64,000 nt of DNA from Epichloe hybrida (lineage: Eukaryota > Ascomycota > Sordariomycetes > Hypocreales > Clavicipitaceae), in the NCBI GenBank assembly GCA_019022495.1, contig JAFEKR010000015.1:124001-188000 (forward strand), given 5' to 3'. Each line of letters starts with the position of its first letter. The stretch's first letter is position 1. This document shows positions 33,001 to 43,417 of this stretch, in pieces. The notes under the pieces were generated by a model. The model did no database searches. It was not told the DNA's origin and saw nothing but the letters and a program-made list of their open reading frames with translations. A program made the position numbers and the translations under genes.

Positions 33001-35693
33001 AAAAGGGTCGTAAGGGACCTGCAGATAAAGTCGTCGCCAACCTTGTCAAATTCTCCTGTGTCGAAGTCGCCGAGACTCCCGAGTTCCCTGTCCATGCATC
33101 CAAAACATCTTGTGTGCTCTCTTTGCAGAAGGAGGAGGACAGGGTCGATCATGCAGACGCTGCCAAGTGGGCAAAGGAGGCCAAAGCAGCCCGCATTACC
33201 CGACGTGGCGCCAAAGAGGCTCTCGAGATATTGTCCAAGGCGTATGGACCTCAACTTCTCGAGACAGTTCCTAGCTTGCGCGTGTTTATGGAAGAACCTC
33301 TGGTCAAGGCTTTCTCTGGTGATTTGCCATCTGAGGCAAAGGATGCAGAGCTTACATTTGGCCAAGAAATTGTGGACGCCATGTCTGTTATTCGAATGAT
33401 GATGCCAACACTCGACGTTGCCCTCCACCCCTTCGTCATGAGTTTGCTGCCCCTGATCATCAAGGCTTTGCATTCGGAGTTGTCTGTATTCCGCTACATG
33501 GCGGCGAAATGCTTGGCGACCATCTGTAGTGTCATCACAGTGGAGGGCATGACAGCCCTAGTCGAGAAGGTTCTTCCTTCCATCAGTAATCCACTGGATT
33601 TGAAATTTCGTCAAGGTGTGACTGAGGCAATTTACCACTTGATTGCTGTGATGGGCGATGCCATTTTGCCATACGTCATCTTCCTCATTGTCCCCGTTCT
33701 AGGACGGATGAGCGACTCCGATAATGAGATTCGACTCATTGCAACAACCTCATTCGCCACTTTAGTCAAGCTTGTGCCTCTGGAAGCAGGTATTCCTGAC
33801 CCCCCAGGTCTGTCAGAGGAACTCCTCAAGGGACGTGATCGGGAGCGAACCTTTATTGCGCAGCTTCTGGATCCGAAGAAGGTTGAACAATTCAAGATAC
33901 CCGTAGCCATCAAGGCTGAACTCCGATCATATCAACAAGAAGGTGTCAACTGGCTCAACTTTCTCAACAAGTACCATCTGCATGGTATTCTCTGCGACGA
34001 CATGGGCTTGGGAAAGACACTGCAGACAATTTGTATTGTCGCCAGCGACCATCATCAGCGACAGGAAGAGTTCGCCAAAACAGGCGCTGCAGAAGTCAAG
34101 AGAATGCCATCTCTCATCGTCTGCCCACCCACACTCTCTGGACATTGGCAGCAAGAGATAAAGAACTATGCGCCATTCCTGACCGTTACAGCCTACGTTG
34201 GACCTCCAGCTGAACGAAGATCATTGGGGAGCAAACTTGGCGAGACGGATATTGTGGTGACATCGTACGACGTGTGCAGAAATGACACCGATGTCCTTAA
34301 CAATCATAGCTGGAATTATATCGTCCTAGACGAAGGCCATTTGATCAAGAACCCCAAGGCCAAGATCACGCAGGCTGTCAAGAGACTGGCGAGCAATCAT
34401 CGACTTATCCTCACTGGGACACCCATCCAAAACAATGTGCTTGAGTTATGGTCTCTGTTCGACTTCCTCATGCCTGGATTCCTCGGGGCTGAGAAAGTGT
34501 TTTTGGATCGCTTCGCCAAACCAATCGCTGCCAGTCGCTTCAGCAAGGCATCATCAAAAGAGCAAGAGGCCGGAGCACTGGCCATTGAGGCGCTACACAA
34601 GCAGGTTCTGCCATTCTTGCTACGTCGTCTGAAGGAAGAGGTGTTGAACGATCTGCCGCCCAAGATTCTGCAGAACTATTACTGCGATCTCAGCGATTTG
34701 CAAAAGAAGCTGTTCGATGACTTTACCAAGAAGCAAGGTCAAAAGTTGCAGGCTGAAGCAGGACGTGACGACAAGGACGCCAAGCAGCACATATTCCAAG
34801 CTCTACAGTACATGCGGAAGCTTTGCAATTCCCCGGCAATGGTGATGAAACCCGGAAGTCCCCTTTACGCCGACACACAGAAAATACTACACAAGCAAGG
34901 CACAACGATCGAAGACGCTGTCCACGCACCCAAGCTTACAGCGTTGAGAGATCTTTTGGTAGACTGTGGAATCGGGGGTGACGATGGAGACGTGAATGAC
35001 CCGCTGTACCAGCCGATCAAGCCGCACAGAGCGCTCATTTTCTGCCAGATGAAGGAGATGCTTGACATGGTCCAAAACAAGGTTCTGAAAGAGCTACTTC
35101 CCTCAGTTTCACATCTACGGCTGGACGGATCAGTAGAGGCCAACAAGAGACAAGATATTGTCAACAAGTTTAACAGCGATCCATCTTACGATGTGTTGCT
35201 TTTGACAACCAGCGTGGGTGGTCTTGGACTCAATCTCACAGGAGCTGACACAGTCATCTTTGTTGAACACGACTGGAACCCACAGAAAGATTTGCAGGCC
35301 ATGGACCGCGCGCACAGAATCGGACAAAAGAAGGTTGTCAATGTATATCGTCTCATTACCCGCGGAACACTCGAAGAAAAGATTTTGAGTCTCCAGCGAT
35401 TCAAGATTGACGTGGCATCCACCGTCGTCAACCAGCAGAACGCTGGTCTGGCAACGATGGACACGGATCAAATTCTTGACTTATTCAACCTCGGCGACTC
35501 TGGACCAAGTCTGATAACTGATGGGCCGCAAAACGAGCTGGAGGGACGAGAGGAAGACATGGTGGATGTTGAGACGGGTGATCTTCGTCAGCCAGGCAAG
35601 AAAGCATGGCTAGACGACTTGGGCGAGCTGTGGGACAACAAGCAATATGAGGAGAGCTTTGACCTGGATGACTTCATGAAGACCATGTCATGA
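30015..35693 (+). CDS. MOT1: TBP-associated Swi2/Snf2 ATPase Mot1 (BTAF1)
   Basis: A single 1892-codon exon. The first 1280 residues are HEAT-repeat and DUF3535 sequence starting MASRLDRLVTILETGSTRLIR, typical of Mot1, with an acidic/basic linker near residues 75-270. The C-terminal Snf2 ATPase has Walker A DDMGLGKT at about residue 1330, the DEGH box (LDEGHLIKN) at about 1438, the GTPIQNN motif, and the helicase-C motif TSVGGLGLNLTGAD...DRAHRIGQ from about 1728. Mot1 removes TATA-binding protein from DNA by ATP hydrolysis and regulates transcription globally. The product is full length and shows no lesion. An upstream ATG (29966) is followed either by a two-codon ORF or by a possible 40-nt intron. 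Confidence 0.97.
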   Translation: MASRLDRLVTILETGSTRLIRETAVNQLADWQKQHPDELFNLLSRVVPYLRHKDWETRSTAAKAIGKIVENAPLYDPNEGDGSSEPKNGESPGENDHIKKEDPDRDSLLDEGDMLKFESLNVESILKYGRELLRGGGIEYNLAALDPQARLIHQKKTLLGRLGLLGRKFEDEEIPIIADGQAVPTTSIEVTNGNGRARSDSVSLRQGGEDSQLSSRQLNVLKRKRKREAMKASQGIGGFGDLSLRRSTTAGSEGFGGDETPAAEEESKKNGRMNDYFNLERPADVNEDTKVVSEFKGSVIPIKSELEVDDTMEGAEWPYERLCDFLKVDLFDPSWETRHGAAMGLRDVVRVHGAGAGRIHGKSKEENDSHNRKWLDDLACRLCCVLMLDRFTDYSSDTSVAPIRETIGQTLGSALKHIPSASVRDIYHILYRMVMQEDLELERPVWAVCHGGMVGLRYVVAVRKDLLLLDGDMIDGIIRAVMKGLGDVDDDVRSVSAATLIPMAKEFVTMRPNELDGLTNIVWESLSNLGDDLSASTGRIMDLLATLCGFPEVLDAMKTSAAQDEERSFTLLVPRLYPFLRHTITLVRLAVLKALLTFANLGDDASHGWLNGRILRLIFQNILVERDQETLNTSLELWNALVSRLAKNPSVLADEFAPHIDPLMQLTLHPIVISRNPIPVNATLFQKPSGGTYSAQGMAPPPGRRMSTPEGADRATKRRRKSAKADEPVLTGMTHDVDGHMMQGDVDLVGMDVLIRSRVSASTAMGKIMSLVPPTSLDDYDALLVPGLTSAFSSTQHAACMVIDEFAKNCQTSHEPSRYTDHLQRILDLDRPSSYRDLVNFVHRARTQCQQLIHLFRDHGKVSHSKLPILPVIVQGEPEAGPSAFSIATAQKCVNEDYEKLKKSMPPGQRLIASQQLEEARAVAVSVIEEATAFKDARDMRIKAGAACALVAMKLLPKKPSPLIKGIMESVKTEESQLLQHRSSATIAQLVQLFAEKGRKGPADKVVANLVKFSCVEVAETPEFPVHASKTSCVLSLQKEEDRVDHADAAKWAKEAKAARITRRGAKEALEILSKAYGPQLLETVPSLRVFMEEPLVKAFSGDLPSEAKDAELTFGQEIVDAMSVIRMMMPTLDVALHPFVMSLLPLIIKALHSELSVFRYMAAKCLATICSVITVEGMTALVEKVLPSISNPLDLKFRQGVTEAIYHLIAVMGDAILPYVIFLIVPVLGRMSDSDNEIRLIATTSFATLVKLVPLEAGIPDPPGLSEELLKGRDRERTFIAQLLDPKKVEQFKIPVAIKAELRSYQQEGVNWLNFLNKYHLHGILCDDMGLGKTLQTICIVASDHHQRQEEFAKTGAAEVKRMPSLIVCPPTLSGHWQQEIKNYAPFLTVTAYVGPPAERRSLGSKLGETDIVVTSYDVCRNDTDVLNNHSWNYIVLDEGHLIKNPKAKITQAVKRLASNHRLILTGTPIQNNVLELWSLFDFLMPGFLGAEKVFLDRFAKPIAASRFSKASSKEQEAGALAIEALHKQVLPFLLRRLKEEVLNDLPPKILQNYYCDLSDLQKKLFDDFTKKQGQKLQAEAGRDDKDAKQHIFQALQYMRKLCNSPAMVMKPGSPLYADTQKILHKQGTTIEDAVHAPKLTALRDLLVDCGIGGDDGDVNDPLYQPIKPHRALIFCQMKEMLDMVQNKVLKELLPSVSHLRLDGSVEANKRQDIVNKFNSDPSYDVLLLTTSVGGLGLNLTGADTVIFVEHDWNPQKDLQAMDRAHRIGQKKVVNVYRLITRGTLEEKILSLQRFKIDVASTVVNQQNAGLATMDTDQILDLFNLGDSGPSLITDGPQNELEGREEDMVDVETGDLRQPGKKAWLDDLGELWDNKQYEESFDLDDFMKTMS

Positions 35694-36394
35694 TTGGAAC
35701 ACCTAGGGACAACAAATGCTCCAAAACAGGTTGAGGTGTCTGGGGCTCTTGGTGGGACTTTAATTTGTTTCTTTTGCTACTAATTTGCTTCCGGCTGCTA
35801 CCACGTCTACTCCGGAATTCTGGGAAACGGAGTATTGGAAATGGTATACGTATATGTATATACATACACCGGGGTTTGGAGCATCATCTGGACTTGTCGG
35901 GCGCATGCCTATTAGCGTATGATTTTCGACGTGTACGATAGAAAGGGCATCGGCAACGGCGCATCTGTACAACAGTTCCAAGTGGGCCATGATGATAACA
36001 ACTCGGGACCTTCGAAGATCGTCTCCCCCGACGGCGCTGGACTGTGTGACTGATGTGTGTGAAACGATGCTTTGAATGCCTCACTCTGTCTGCCTTCTGC
36101 CTCACTCTGTCTGATGAGGGTGGGATCCGACGGAGAGCGGGGTCCAGCGGGGTCCAGCGGGGTCCAGCAGGGGCGGGGCAGGCAACTCACACGACGTCTG
36201 CCCCGTGTATGTGCTGCCCGTGCTGCCCCGTACTGCCCTGCCAGAATCTTCCTGCACTGACTCGACTTGTCCCGCAGCAGCAGCTGAGACGAATACGGTT
36301 TTGCACAGAGTGTGGTTTGTTACTTTTGCCCTCTCCCACCACAAGACCTTGGAGCGAACGAACAAACACGCAACAGCACAAGCACAGCTTCATA
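35694..36394. other. Intergenic region between MOT1 and CDC37
   Basis: Holds the MOT1 3' end and the CDC37 promoter/leader. Contains three exact copies of the 10-mer GCGGGGTCCA at 36137-36166 and a CAG-rich segment near 36277. No gene is seen. Confidence 0.5.
36137..36166. repeat. 10-bp tandem repeat (GCGGGGTCCA)x3
   Basis: Three exact head-to-tail copies, about 230 bp upstream of the CDC37 start codon. GC-rich; may be promoter minisatellite. Confidence 0.85.
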
Positions 36395-38022
36395 ATGCCT
36401 GTTGACTATAGCAAATGGGTATGTCGTGCAAGGTCCAACCCATCACGTTGCTGATATGCGGCCATGGCGTTGACTAACAATCGGTCTGCATGACAGGACG
36501 CGCTGGAGCTGAGCGATGACTCTGATATTGAAGTGCATCCCAATGTCGACAAGCGATCCTTCATCCGCGCCAAGCAGAACCAGATACACCAGGAACGCCA
36601 GCAGCGGAAGCTCCAGATCGAAGCCTACAAGTTCGAGAATACCATACACGATGGCTTGCTCAAGCGCATCTCGGCCATGGTAACATCCCTTCAATCCCAT
36701 GCCTCCGAGGCAAACGATGCTGGGGCACAAGACGCAGCCAGCATCGCTCTCAAAGTTCTCATCGAAACAAACCCGGGTCCGGATGTGGACAAGGTTCCAC
36801 CACGACCGGAAGGGCTACAAAGTGATCACCCATCACCAACTACCTACACGCAGATGGTCGCGGCCTTGATCGATGAGATCAACAAGGCCCTGGACAAGAA
36901 GGACCCCAAGGATCGTTTTCAGGCTTTCATTGAAGAATTCGAAGAGCATGCCAAGAAGATCACACAGATCCAAAAGGAAACCAATTTGAAGCTTGAGAAG
37001 CTTTTGAAGGAAGAAGGGAAAAAGATCACCAGTAGTGACATCCACACCGGGTTCAATAGCTCACACGTGTCGAAAGCAAAAGCGTCTGACAACAAGGGCG
37101 CCTCTACCGAGGTCGAGCTGTTGAATCCGACCTTCAATCCATCAGCACCACAATCGTCAAGTTCAGAGGCAACTGTCGATGATGACGAGGAAACCGAGGC
37201 ATCACCAGCAGCCAAGCAGTTCGCCAAGATCCCATCCAGAGACTATGCAGGCAGTCTGAAATTCATTTCGCAGAACCCGCAAATCCTAACGGAAAGGGAG
37301 ACCGACGGTCTCTTGGTGCTTGCCTTTGACGCCGCCCTGGAGCGCAATGACGATTATTCTCGACAATGCGTCCACCAGGCCCTACTGCTGCAATACTGTC
37401 GGGCGTTGGGAAAAGATGGCGTAGGCCTCTTCTTCAAACGAATCACGAGCAAAGGCCATCAAGCTCAAGAGGTCTTCTTCAAGGATGTCCAAGACACGTA
37501 CATGCGGATCAAGAACCGATCAAGAGAGATTCTTGCAGAGCGTGCCAAGGATTCTGAGAATGGCGAAGAAGGCTTCGAGCAGATCCAGCTGCATGCCGTT
37601 GAGCCAGGAACCGTGATCCAGATCAAGGTGCCCGCCGCGGACAGCCAAGATGAGGATGAACAGAAGGCGCGGGCGATTTTTGACGGCTTCAAGCCGGACA
37701 TGAAGAAGGCTCTGGAGTCTGGCGACCTGGACGCTGTGAACAAGGTCCTCGGTAAGATGAAGGTGGAGGAGGCGGAGGAGTTGGTCGCCCTGTTTGGTGA
37801 GGTACGTATATTGACCGAAGGACACTGCAAGGCAGCCCAGCCATGGGTTGTAGAGAAGTCGGCCTGCTAACCTTGATTATGTAGGCGAACATTCTTAGCC
37901 TCGAAGAGCAAATCATTGATGCCACGACGGAGGACGGGCAGAGGCAGCTACGGGAGTTGGAGGCTGCGGCGAAAGCGGAGGCAGAGGCAGAGGCAGGGGA
38001 GCCGGTAGGAGACCCCGAGTAA
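36395..38022 (+). CDS. CDC37: Hsp90 co-chaperone Cdc37
   Basis: Three exons (36395-36418, 36497-37801, 37885-38022) give 488 residues. The 24-nt first exon encodes MPVDYSKW, and exon 2 continues DALELSDDSDIEVHPNVD. This is the invariant Cdc37 N-terminus with Ser14 in an acidic CK2-type site, as in yeast. The middle contains the kinase-binding coiled coil (RQQRKLQIEAYKFE) and the Hsp90-binding domain (AGSLKFISQNPQIL, ALLLQYCRALGKDGV). The C-terminus is acidic/Ala-rich. Cdc37 delivers protein kinases to Hsp90. Splice sites are GTATGT/CAG and GTACGT/TAG. No anomalies were seen. Confidence 0.96.
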
Positions 38023-39266
38023 GGTTTCGACGAACAAGGGATTTGGAATTTGGGATCGACTGTAATGATAGATGTCTATTAAGAATGATACCCGAATAAT
38101 CTCACAGGCCTCGAAATAGATTTTCGGAAATCAAAAGCGAAAGGCGAAATGTGTGAAGCAACATGGCTGCCTTTGTCAACCCACATCATGGTCATAATTG
38201 TATACAGATGCAAATATGCAAACTCCGTTTCAGCTCTTCTCAAGCAGACAACCAAGGACACAAGGCAATTCCCGCAAGCAGTGCCACCAGCCTAGGGGTA
38301 CACCCAACTTTGTTTCCACACCAGAGTCCGTTGGAATATGTTCGCAGACTATACAGTCTTCTCTTCAAGGGTGTCCCGCCCACAGACGGCAATGACTGAT
38401 GGTAGGCTCAGAATATACATTTTCCGCCGGGCTTGATCGAGGGTTCTGGAGGTTGGCGGTGCAAAGTGTCTGAACTCGGGCTGATTAATTCCCAAAACAC
38501 AGAAAGCGACTGAGGCCGCGCGGGGTTCAGACGGCGGGAAGGCAGGTTGGTAGGTTTTGGTTCCGAGTCATTCCCTCGGAGCCAGATGACAGTGAAAAGT
38601 GGTCTCTGCATGTCGTCTGGCTGCGAAGTACGGATACCCCCCCCCCCTTTTTTTTTTCTTGGCAAGCGCCCGGTCGATCATCATCACGGCACAGCGTGGG
38701 CACTGGACATCACGGTGCCATGACCGCACGAGCAGAAGTATTCTGCGTCGTCATCTCGTCTGCAAGGGGTGTCATCTCGCACCAGCAGGTGTATGGCAGG
38801 TGTATGGCAGGTGCATGGCAGGTGCATGGCAGGTGCATGTTGTTGGTCGTGGAAGGAGCAGCCAGCCTTCTTCTCCACACTCTGCCAACGTTGATGAGGC
38901 GCAGCACGGCCAAAACACGTTGAGACGTTTCCACCTAGTAGCTAGTGATTGATGGTGATGCAGCGTTTTGTCGTGTGAAGCCCCTTCTGTTACTAATCAT
39001 TTTCATTGTCATTCTCTCTCTCGTTTGTCCAAGCTCTTTTCCGTAGAGCCTATTTCATATTTCCCATATTTCCCATTTCCATAGCAATCGCTCCCATCTC
39101 ATTCTATTCCACGTTTCTAGTGGCATCATCATCCTCATTATCCAGCGTTGCGGAAATTACTAGCAACCCGACATCGAAGTCACGTCCAATTCGAACAAAC
39201 CACAAGAGCAAGAAACCTTCCTTTGCATCCCACCCCCCCATCCCCCGAAAAAAAAAAGACATCATC
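38023..39266. other. Intergenic region between CDC37 and PLC-like gene
   Basis: 1.2 kb with no supported gene. Contains a C-run/T-run junction at 38638-38659, an 11-bp minisatellite at 38786-38839, and a T- and C-rich leader for the downstream gene. Confidence 0.45.
38786..38839. repeat. 11-bp minisatellite (CAGGTGYATGG)x5
   Basis: Five head-to-tail copies of CAGGTGTATGG/CAGGTGCATGG. The first two copies have T and the last three C at the variable position. Confidence 0.85.
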
Positions 39267-40388
39267 ATGCTCTCATTGTCCACATTCGTTCTCGCGGCGT
39301 TGGTAGCCGCCTCCTCTGTCCACGCTCTCCCACAAGAGCAGACAAGCTCATCATCCGCGGCAACTCCATCCACATCCTCGACAGGCTCGACCGGCGGCAA
39401 AGCATGCAACAACTCGCCTACCCTCTGTGGACGCCAGTACAATGCCGTCACGCACATGGGCGCCCACAATAGTGCCTTCTTGAGAGACCAGAGCACAGGC
39501 GGCTCTTTTTCCGGAAACCAGTTTCAGAATGCGACTCTCGCTCTCGACTCTGGACTGCGTCTCCTCCAAGCCCAGGTCCACAAGCCAAACACCACGCTGG
39601 AGCTGTGCCATTCGTCGTGCAGTCTGCTTGATGCTGGAGCCCTCGAGTCATGGCTCTCCAAGATCAATGCGTGGATGGTAGAGAACCCCAACGAGGTCGT
39701 GACCATCTTGCTCGTCAACTCGGCCAAAGCGCCCGCTTCCGACTTCGCGTCCGCCTTGGAGAGCTCCGGGCTGTCCAAGATTGCCTACAAGCCGGCCTCG
39801 GACACCATCTCCTCCACCTGGCCGACGCTGCAGTCCATGATCAGTGCCAATACCCGCGTCGTCACATTCATCACGAACATACAGTACTCGTCCTCGACGC
39901 CCCATCTCCTGCCCGAGTTCGAACACGTCTTCGAGACGCCCTTTGAAGTCTCCGATATCAACGGCTTCAATTGCACTCTTGATCGACCATCTCGCGCGAA
40001 ATCCGCCTCGAGCGCTCTTTCCAACGGGTTCATGAGCCTCGTCAACCACTTCAAGTATCAGAACGTTTTGACCGGCGTCCAGATCCCTGATGTATCCCGC
40101 ATCGACACTGTCAACAGCGCTGCGACTTCCACGGCGGGGAACTTGGGCAAGCATCTGCAGGAATGCAAGAGCGAGTGGAACAAGGCGCCCAACTTTGTTC
40201 TCGTCGATTTCTGGAACAGGGGTGATGTGTTTGCTGCGCTGGACACCATGAATGGCATTAGCGACGCCATGGGCCGGGCCACGGTGAAAAGTGGCGATGA
40301 GTCACTGGGCAGTTCGATTGTTCACGAGCGCAAGTTGGGATATGGAGCGCTGGCGGCATTCGTGTCTGCTGCCCTGCTGTTGGTATAG
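39267..40388 (+). CDS. GPI-anchored PLC-like phosphodiesterase
   Basis: A single exon of 373 residues. Residues 1-20 form a signal peptide (FVLAALVAASSVHA), followed by a Ser/Thr-rich stretch to about residue 45. The domain is of the PLC-like phosphodiesterase (TIM-barrel, PI-PLC X-like) superfamily, with the active-site-type AHNSAF at residues 66-71 (His67), LRLLQAQVH, CSLLDAGALESWL and NPNEVVTILLVN. The C-terminus has a hydrophobic tail (ALAAFVSAALLLV) with small residues upstream, fitting a GPI-anchor signal. The likely site is the plasma membrane or cell wall. Activity on phosphoinositides is unproven for this fungal subgroup. The ATG at 39267 is chosen because it begins the signal peptide. 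Confidence 0.88.
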   Translation: MLSLSTFVLAALVAASSVHALPQEQTSSSSAATPSTSSTGSTGGKACNNSPTLCGRQYNAVTHMGAHNSAFLRDQSTGGSFSGNQFQNATLALDSGLRLLQAQVHKPNTTLELCHSSCSLLDAGALESWLSKINAWMVENPNEVVTILLVNSAKAPASDFASALESSGLSKIAYKPASDTISSTWPTLQSMISANTRVVTFITNIQYSSSTPHLLPEFEHVFETPFEVSDINGFNCTLDRPSRAKSASSALSNGFMSLVNHFKYQNVLTGVQIPDVSRIDTVNSAATSTAGNLGKHLQECKSEWNKAPNFVLVDFWNRGDVFAALDTMNGISDAMGRATVKSGDESLGSSIVHERKLGYGALAAFVSAALLLV

Positions 40389-40805
40389 AAAGATGCGGGG
40401 GGTTTCCCCAAAAGTCGTCGACCCGGTTGCAGATTGTGTATCTGTTCAAAGGCATTTTCGGTAGTATTTGTTTCTGCAAGCGAGGCGTTGAAGAGAATTG
40501 GATTTTTGGTCCATTTTTTGGTCCATCTGTATCAATTTTTTGTTATTTTCAGTGAAAATTAGACACTAGACTGGTATATTAGATGGGTGACTTCTGTACG
40601 GACTTGGGGAATAAGAAAAATCCCACGTCGCCGGCAGTTTTGCAGTTTCAAACTCGCATAACTTGATAATAAAGACCAGTCAGCCAGCGACATGCCGTCG
40701 CAGCAAGTGGAGCCTCCACTCACAACCCGACCACATAAGATCCTACAAACACGGCCCAAGCAACGGCTCGTTCACTCTCATCCAGTCCTGATCAATCACC
40801 AAAAG
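40389..40805. other. Intergenic region between PLC-like and Ecm15-family genes
   Basis: About 420 bp of non-coding sequence holding the 3' end of one gene and the promoter of the next. The open frame reaching back to 40692 in frame with the next gene has an earlier ATG at 40692, judged less likely because family members begin close to the CYADFCLIP motif. Confidence 0.4.
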
Positions 40806-41364
40806 ATGGATTACGACGCCATTCCCATCCCAGAAACATGCTACGCAGACTTCTGCCTCATTCCTGTTCGGAACCCCTTTGATCCGCCCACCATCCAGCA
40901 CGTAGCCTCTGACACAATTTCGGAACTTGGAAAGCACTAATGAATGCCCTAGGTGGGGACCGGCAAGGTCTCCGTGGCAGAGGAGATTGTCGAGGTCCAG
41001 CGCGTGCTTTCGGCGAGCGGATTGAAGCACGTACTTCATTCTGCGGGAACTACTGTCGGTACGTCGCTTGCAGGACGGGGAGCGGGAAATGGTACTGAAT
41101 ATGTGAATGCAGAAGGGAGCTGGACGGACGTCATGACGGTGATTGGCAAGGCTCATGCCGCTGTGCATGGGAGGGGCGTGGTCAGGGTCCAGTCGAGTCT
41201 GAGGGTGGGAACCAGGTACGTTTTGCGGATGGGAATTGCTTGACGGGCTTGGAATTGGACTTGGCCTTGGACTTTGTCTGACTGGTTTACATAGGACGGA
41301 CAAGAAGCAGACGGCGGGGGATAAGGTGAAGAGGGTGGAGGATCTGCTGGAGCAGTCGAGGTGA
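40806..41364 (+). CDS. ECM15: Ecm15 / MTH1187-family (UPF0045) protein
   Basis: Four exons, with exon 1 starting at 40806 and ending at 40865 or 40901, then 40953-41058, 41113-41215 and 41295-41364. They give 112 residues (or 124 with the longer exon 1). Conserved family features are CYADFCLIPVGTG, VAEEIVEVQRVLSASGL, HSAGTTVEGSW, VMTVIGKAHAAVHG and GTRTDK. Proteins of this fold (paired ferredoxin-like, YkoF/MTH1187) bind thiamine-related or other small ligands and assemble as oligomers; the role in fungi is not established. The short form matches family alignment but uses a weak GTTCGG donor. The long form uses GTAGCC and inserts 12 residues after the first strand. Confidence 0.85.
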
Positions 41365-41573
41365 AGAGGGTGGAGGAGAATGCATCTTTGTGCAACGAAT
41401 GCAGTTGGGGGCTTTTTATTATATCACGTTGAACTACAAGTTACAAGTTACTCGTACAAGTCGGTCCGTGTTCCTTGGCGCGGCAACTCCTCGTCGGGGC
41501 GTCTAGCTAGCCAGCCCGTTGCTATCGTTTCCTGGAACGGCCCCGGCCGGTGCTGTGGCTTAGCTCGGTTCAA

Positions 41574-42967
41574 TCAACCTCGCATCGTCACCTTCTTCTG
41601 GCTTCGTCGGAGCTCCTTCTCCTTCTCCTTCTCGAGATACTTCTTCTGAGCCTTGGCATCCAGGCCCTTGAGGTCAGCATCACGCTTGGCCTTCTTGGCC
41701 TTCTCCTTCTCCCACAAGCGATCCTCGCTCTTCTCCTCCTCGGCCGTCTTCTTGATCTGGGCGATCATGGCCTCGCGAGTGGCGCGGACCTTTTTGAGGA
41801 CCTCGGGGCGGAAGCGGGCGTTCTGGACAAGGAAGTCGGGGAGGCGGAGGAAGTATTGGAACAGGGGAACCAAATCGCCGTAGTTTTCCCCGGACGGGAG
41901 ACGGTGCTTGAGGAAGATGCGCTTGCGGGGGGTGGTGTCATCGAGCTTGGCCGGCTTCTCGATGGGCTGGTCGGATACGACAAGGTACTCGAAGTCATCG
42001 CCGGCTGCCTTGACAACATCAATGAGCTCCGAAGTGAGCAGGGTGTCGGTGACCTCGGCGCTCTCGCTCATGATGACCAGCCACGGCGGCAGCTTGGAGT
42101 TCTCCTTGGTGGCCGTAAGGGTCACGTCGTATCGTTCCTCGCGGAGACGCCTCATGCTGTCCTTGTGGACGAGCGCCCAGACGAATCCGTCATACATGCT
42201 CTTGGTGTCCCTGGCACGAGCTTCCTCGGCACCAGGCAATGCGGGCAGAGTCAAGTTCTCCTTGCCGTCAAAGGGGTAGAGGAAAGCCTCGACAGCATCC
42301 TGGGGCGGGGCAAACATGTCGGAGAAGAATGAGGCTGCCGTCTCGACAAGCCCGAGAATGGGGTTGAATTTCTTCGTCATGGTGAGCTTGACGTCCAAGA
42401 AGGCGACGTTCTGCCGCCCGGAGGCGTAGGTCGCGAATTCGAACAGCGACTTCTCCTTGATCAGAGACTCGGGCTTGATGTCCTTCCTGTCCAGGGTGGG
42501 CACGCCGCCGAAGCCGACCAGGGCAAACTCCTTGTGCAGAACAGGGGCGTTGGCCCGAATCCATGCCTTGGCCTTGGAGCGATTGGCGCGCGCACCGAGG
42601 ATATGGAACAGGAAGATGAAGGCTGCCATGGCGAGGATGACGCCCTCGGCCTTGAACTCGGACAGAGAGTGACGCTCGTGCACATTGTACCACTTCGTGT
42701 AGGGTCTGGCCGTGGCAGCGACACCTGGCGCAGTGCTTCCGAGCGTCGCAGCGTGGGGGACGGGCTCGGCCGCGGGATCAGGAGCTCCGGCGAAGTCGGC
42801 AAAGTCTTTTTTTTTTTGGCATCGTGCAAGTCAGCACAAAGCTCTGATTGTGCGTTGACGTGGACCAGCAGCAAATGCGACTCCGACTCACCTGAATCGA
42901 CCTTGGGGGTTGCAGAGCCCCTCTCACGATCGGCGCCTCCGAATAAATTCTTGAGGAAGTCCACCAT
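41574..42967 (-). CDS. CCDC47 homologue (DUF1682, ER membrane protein)
   Basis: Two exons (42967-42892, 42805-41574) give 435 residues. After an acidic N-terminus there is one membrane segment at about residues 80-97 (GVILAMAAFIFLFHILGA). The DUF1682 region follows (SLFEFATYASGR, LLTSELIDVVKAAGDDFEYLVVSDQP, KRIFLKHRLP), and the protein ends in a Lys/Glu-rich coiled coil (about 385-435). This matches CCDC47, which in animals is the PAT-complex partner of Asterix for inserting multipass membrane proteins in the ER. The intron's acceptor lies directly after 11 adenines with no pyrimidine tract, but a CTGAC branch site is present upstream. It is convergent with the Ecm15-family gene and divergent from haspin. 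Confidence 0.9.
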
Positions 42968-43417
42968 GGCTGCTGACGAGGGATTCGGACGATGGAGGCG
43001 AGGGTTGGGGAGTGCGAGGTGCCGAGTGCGATGCGACCTCTCTTGACTCTCTTGAGCCAAGGTGGAATTTCAGCATCTTCTGCGGAGAAAGCTCTGGAGG
43101 TGGGTCCGACCGGCCAGTCCCTTCCCGTCTCGTCAGCATTTGCAAGTGACGCACGTGTCTGCTCTCGTATTATGCTCTCCGTTCGATAGCTTGTTAATGA
43201 CAAGCCCCAAAGTGCTCTTGCTAATTTGTACTTCAAGCACTATGATAAAACCACGCCAACGCCTGGGACAAGTACATAGGGGTCCAGTCCGACTTGCATG
43301 AATGAGATGGATGCTGGTTGCCTGGCCAACCGCATCCGGTACCCCCCAGCGTCACCGGTCGCTTGAACTTGGCGGATGCATCTCCAACAACGAAGGCAGT
43401 ATGCGACGCAAAACAAC
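42968..43417. promoter_or_regulatory. Divergent promoter between CCDC47 and haspin genes
   Basis: A 450-bp shared upstream region for two divergent genes. A short upstream ORF begins at 43401 (ATG CGA CGC AAA ACA ACA TGA) and overlaps the chosen haspin ATG. An in-frame ATG also occurs at 43376. Confidence 0.45.
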
